DNA of 7,417 nt from NCBI GenBank assembly GCA_028713595.1, contig JAQTNZ010000117.1, forward strand, positions 1 to 7,417. Direction: 5' to 3'. This DNA is from Methylovulum sp. (GTDB lineage: Bacteria; Pseudomonadota; Gammaproteobacteria; Methylococcales; Methylomonadaceae). Below are positions 6,001-7,417 of this stretch, piece after piece. Each line of letters begins with the position of its first letter. The first letter of the stretch is position 1. The notes beneath the pieces are model-generated. The model saw nothing but the letters and a program-made list of their open reading frames with translations, was not told the origin of the DNA and did not search any database. Position numbers and translations under genes: made by a program.

Positions 6001-6151
6001 CCTGTTCGCAGTCGACAACGGCGTGGACAGTGCCCTGTACCTGTTCAAATCGGCGGGGGCGGATGCCGTGGTCAGCGCCGGTGAACTGACTTTATTGGGC
6101 ACATTGCAAGGCACGGCACAAACGGTTTTGGCAGATTACGGATTTGCCTGA
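3029..6151 (+). CDS. RTX repeat (hemolysin-type calcium-binding) protein with bluetail-like C-terminal domain, probable type I secretion substrate
   Basis: A 1040-residue, strongly acidic, Gly/Asp/Asn-rich protein with no cysteine, very few lysines and no N-terminal signal peptide, as expected for export by an ABC-type (type I) system with an uncleaved C-terminal signal. RTX nonapeptides of the GGxGxDxUx type, which bind Ca2+ and fold outside the cell, start at about residue 25 (YGNGGDDSLNGADGNDQIYGG). Three modules follow, each a nonapeptide block plus an HCBP-related segment beginning DTYLIA (at 65, 229 and 383; LTY/LNY...QLTVD.YF...FQF). Residues 474-900 hold VDN...(V/I)ENLTLTG...NGTGN..AN.LTGN modules, with (V/I)ENL at 535, 607, 688, 769 and 851. 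The tail has DKALDFVSGTDKLQL (911-925) and, at 985-1029, RLFAVDNGVDSALYLFKSAGADAVVSAGELTLLGTL, which I recognise as the bluetail surface-protein tail. No enzymatic domain is visible, so an adhesive, matrix or surface-layer role is the inference. The transporter genes are not in the window. Confidence 0.93.
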   Translation: MATYNGDNTNNTYIGTNTDDVIYGNGGDDSLNGADGNDQIYGGDGNDILNGGLGNDYLQGDNGADTYLIAEADGQDEINNYHSDNSMDVVTFTDMASTDITSVTRAQDGSDNLILTYSTGGQLTVDNYFSDAAYQIDTFQFTDSVWGLADIIARASAITGTADSDFLSGFNDWSNTLLGLGGDDYLFGGIGDDVLIGGDGNDWLQGMEGNDTLIGGTGNDIVSGGYGIDTYLIAKADGQDEIDDTLDDSADVVIFTDMTRADITSVTHSQDGRNSLVLTYGTDGQLTVDGYFNDTPYRINTFQFTDGTWTLTDILIRTSVITGTANDDLLFGFDTWSSTIYGLGGNDTLYGGSSADTIIGGDGNDTLNGGLGNDYLEGDNGADTYLIALADGQDEINNYDTDGSVDVVTFTDVTLSDLAGISTNGTNLYLNYGTASQLVVDNYFYGDAYQVNQFQFAGGDMLANFVIGTDSSNDTLTGTNANDAISGLGGADTMAGGLGNDLYFVDNAGDVVTEASGAGTDTLLSSISYTLAANVENLILTGSNAINGTGNDLANMLTGNAAANVLAGGLGNDTYIVDNAADNVIENSGEGSDTVQAPITYSLGANVENLTLTGTATTNGTGNGLANTLIGNSANNTLDGGIGADTLVGGWGDDLYVVDNVGDVVMEDTGGGIDIVQASVSYTLAANVENLTLTGTAAIYGIGNSLANTLIGNTGANLLDGGANADNLKGGLGNDQYRVDNIGDNVFENAGEGTDTVQSLLSYSLVANVENLILLNAPGAINGTGNELANMLTGNTAANVLDGGAGADTLTGGLGNDTFIVDNVADSVVENSGEGTDTVQASVSYTLAANIENLTLTGTAALNGTGNTLANVLTGNGAVNILNGGAGADTLTGGAGSDTFVFGTVTGGADKALDFVSGTDKLQLLDGVAGLSIGNGDHSINNAALINGHGGFSTLSELVVVTPNIIGVITAAKAATDIGSAASSYAIGDTRLFAVDNGVDSALYLFKSAGADAVVSAGELTLLGTLQGTAQTVLADYGFA
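3221..4423 (+). repeat. Three HCBP-related modules (A-type) within the RTX gene
   Basis: Segments at 3221-3487, 3713-3979 and 4175-4423 (residues 65-153, 229-317, 383-465) share DTYLIAxADGQDEI, DVVxFTD, QL(T/V)VD(N/G)YF and FQF, separated by RTX nonapeptide blocks. Modules 1 and 3 are also close at DNA level over their first 90 or so bases, closer than 1 and 2. The block before module 3 is nine residues shorter than that before module 2 (62 against 71 residues from ITGTA to DTYLIA), one nonapeptide. Module 3 has a divergent, shorter second half. Confidence 0.85.
5054..5122 (+). repeat. 69-bp near-identical direct repeat, copy 1
   Basis: This segment and 5543-5611 match at 66 of 69 bases. Both encode VQASVSYTLAAN(V/I)ENLTLTGTAA. 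The three differences are C/T and G/A in the AACGTC/AATATC codons and C/T in ACC/ACT. The module in between, at the equivalent position (about 5297 on), is clearly more diverged. Confidence 0.9.
5543..5611 (+). repeat. 69-bp near-identical direct repeat, copy 2
   Basis: Second copy of the repeat at 5054-5122, offset by 489 bp (163 codons, two module lengths). It sits in the fifth B-type module, the first copy at the start of the third. Confidence 0.9.
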
Positions 6152-6200
6152 GGGGGTTAAACGTTTAAATCGGTTTTATCGGAAAAGCGTTAACGGCGAA

Positions 6201-6228
6201 GGGGTGCGGTGCTATAACACCGCCCCCC
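6201..6228. terminator. GC-rich hairpin in the convergent gap, possible bidirectional terminator
   Basis: GGGG-T-GCGGTG (6201-6211), loop CTATAA (6212-6217), CACCGC-C-CCCC (6218-6228): a 6-bp stem, one mismatch, then 4 further pairs. It lies between the RTX stop (6151) and the stop of the minus-strand oxidoreductase (6274), where a shared terminator is expected. There is no clean U-tract on either side, so intrinsic termination may be weak. The gap also holds the palindromes TTAAACGTTTAA (6157-6168) and CGTTAACG (6188-6195). Confidence 0.45.
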
Positions 6229-6273
6229 CCTACCCTAGCCTTATTCTAATCGGGACACAAAGCAGCGTTTGTT

Positions 6274-7417
6274 TCAAGCCACGGCTTCCAATTGCACCAG
6301 ATTGTCCGAATAGGTCGGGGCATTGCCCATATTGACCAACTCCGCCGAGCTGATGCTGTTTACCGTGCCGGTGTTCAATTGCCGCCAATAGCCTAGGGTC
6401 GCCACAATCAAACCAGGATTGACATCGGCGGTGATTCTGGCATCGCCTTCAAATGCCCCGCGCTCATTAAACACCCGCACCTTATCGCCGTCCTTAATGC
6501 CGCGCTCAAGGGCATCAAGCGCATTGACCATCACAAATTGTTCGCCTTGGCCTTTGATTTTCTGCGCCATATTGGCGTAACAGGAATTAAGGAAACCATG
6601 GCTTTTTGGCGACACAATATTTAAGGGGAATTTTTGCGCCAGTTCGGGGTTGGTAGCCGGGGTTTCCCTAGACGGTACATAATCAGGCAACGGATCAAGC
6701 AGTTCGCCCGATTGGAAGCCCTCGTACATTTGCCGGAACGGACCGGCGACAAAATTGGTCGCACCTTCGGCCTTTAATTGGCATTTGCCGGACGGGGTCG
6801 GGAAGTTGCATTCCTTATGAGGCGCACGGTTATCCTTAGTGCCGACATTCAGGCGGGCAAAGCCGTGTTCGCGCAAATAGGCCAGATCAATGCCCTCACA
6901 AGCGGGGGCGTTCCAGTCCACATAGTGTTCTAGGCATTCGCTATCAGACCAGCGGAAATTGTCTTCGGTAAAACCCAGCCGTGCCGCCAAGCGGCGGAAA
7001 ATTTCGTTATTGGGGAGGGCTTCACCTGGGGCTTCCACACATTTGGCATTGTAGGTCAGATACAAATGACCCCATGACAAGATCATATCTTCCATTTCCG
7101 CACCCATCGCGGCGGGTAACAAAATATCGGCGTAAGCGGCGGTGTCGGAAATGAAATGTTCCGCTGATACTAAAAACAAATCTTCGTTCAGCAAGCCTTG
7201 GACAATCTTATCGGTTTCCGGGGCTTGGGTGACGGGGTTGGCGTTCCAGCACATCATGCCTTTGATCGGTGCGCCCGCTGGTGGTGCATCGGTGAGGAGC
7301 CGGCCCAGTTGTAGGGCGTTGATGACGCGGGTGCCTTCGGGAATCAGGTCGGGGCGGCAAATCACATCAAATTTATACGGGTGTTCCCAAACCGGAAATT
7401 GTAAGGCTCCGCCGCCG
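6274..7417 (-). CDS. Molybdopterin-dependent oxidoreductase (BisC/DMSO-reductase family), C-terminal part (partial at right edge)
   Basis: The C-terminal roughly 380 residues of a molybdopterin-guanine-dinucleotide enzyme of the DMSO reductase superfamily; complete members are usually 650-800 residues, so about half is outside the window. The frame is open through the right edge (GGGALQFPVWEHPYKFD before the GTG at 7365), so that GTG is not the start. Counting from it: CWNANPVTQAPE (39-50) and SAEHFISDTAAYADILLPAAM (67-87) are the typical cofactor-side segments, with WGHLYLTYNAKCVEAPGEALPNNEIFRRLA (98-127) the conserved stretch after them. The molydop-binding beta-barrel runs from about 245 to 363 (FPLNIVSPKSHGFLNSCYAN, GIKDGDKVRVFNERG, NPGLIVATLGYW, TYSDNLVQLEAVA). 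The residue coordinating molybdenum and any [4Fe-4S] motif would be in the missing N-terminal half, so the substrate (sulfoxide, N-oxide, thiosulfate, formate or other) cannot be named. Convergent with the RTX gene across a 122-bp gap. Confidence 0.92.
   Translation of the reverse strand, partial: GGGALQFPVWEHPYKFDVICRPDLIPEGTRVINALQLGRLLTDAPPAGAPIKGMMCWNANPVTQAPETDKIVQGLLNEDLFLVSAEHFISDTAAYADILLPAAMGAEMEDMILSWGHLYLTYNAKCVEAPGEALPNNEIFRRLAARLGFTEDNFRWSDSECLEHYVDWNAPACEGIDLAYLREHGFARLNVGTKDNRAPHKECNFPTPSGKCQLKAEGATNFVAGPFRQMYEGFQSGELLDPLPDYVPSRETPATNPELAQKFPLNIVSPKSHGFLNSCYANMAQKIKGQGEQFVMVNALDALERGIKDGDKVRVFNERGAFEGDARITADVNPGLIVATLGYWRQLNTGTVNSISSAELVNMGNAPTYSDNLVQLEAVA

Noticed and set aside
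3029..6151. Tandem repeats in the RTX gene as a CRISPR-like or satellite array
   Set aside because: Repeats are in frame, protein-coding and of the known RTX/HCBP/VENL classes; units are 72-164 codons and diverged.

Overview
The window looks like a chromosomal stretch of a free-living or environmental Gammaproteobacterium. Codon use is moderately GC-rich, the flanking genes are a CzcA/CusA-type metal pump and a molybdopterin oxidoreductase, and one intergenic gap carries a TCGTTCCC...GGGAACGA dyad of a kind I recall being scattered through gammaproteobacterial genomes, including methanotrophs. The lineage is inferred from style and not proven; no rRNA, tRNA or taxonomic marker is present.

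Layout from left to right. (1) 1-1517, plus strand: the C-terminal half of an HME-RND heavy-metal efflux permease, cut by the left edge. (2) 1518-1653: a short gap with a REP-like inverted repeat. (3) 1654-2595, minus strand: an Rpn-family recombination-promoting nuclease of the PD-(D/E)XK fold. A strong internal Shine-Dalgarno and an in-frame ATG at 1905 predict a separately translated 83-residue C-terminal product, matching the gene-within-gene toxin/antitoxin arrangement known for RpnL/RpnS. (4) 2596-3028: a 433-bp divergent intergenic region with a good sigma70 promoter for the rpn gene at its left end and an operator-like dyad and phased A-tracts nearer the gene on the right. (5) 3029-6151, plus strand: a 1040-residue, cysteine-free RTX protein built from three modules of one type and five of another, ending in a bluetail-like C-terminal domain; it is probably exported by a type I system not in this window. 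(6) 6152-6273: a convergent gap with a GC-rich hairpin. (7) 6274-7417, minus strand: the C-terminal part of a BisC/DMSO-reductase-family molybdopterin enzyme, cut by the right edge.

The genes do not form one operon or pathway: strands run +, -, +, -, and each gene has its own spacing and signals. The middle of the window (rpn plus RTX) reads as accessory content between two metabolic or resistance genes. The observation most worth following is the nested rpnS-like reading frame: the full-length start has no visible Shine-Dalgarno, the internal one is near ideal, and the encoded helix consists of tetrapeptide repeats. The RTX gene is also of interest because its modules differ by exactly one nonapeptide at two places and it holds a recent 69-bp copy between non-adjacent modules.
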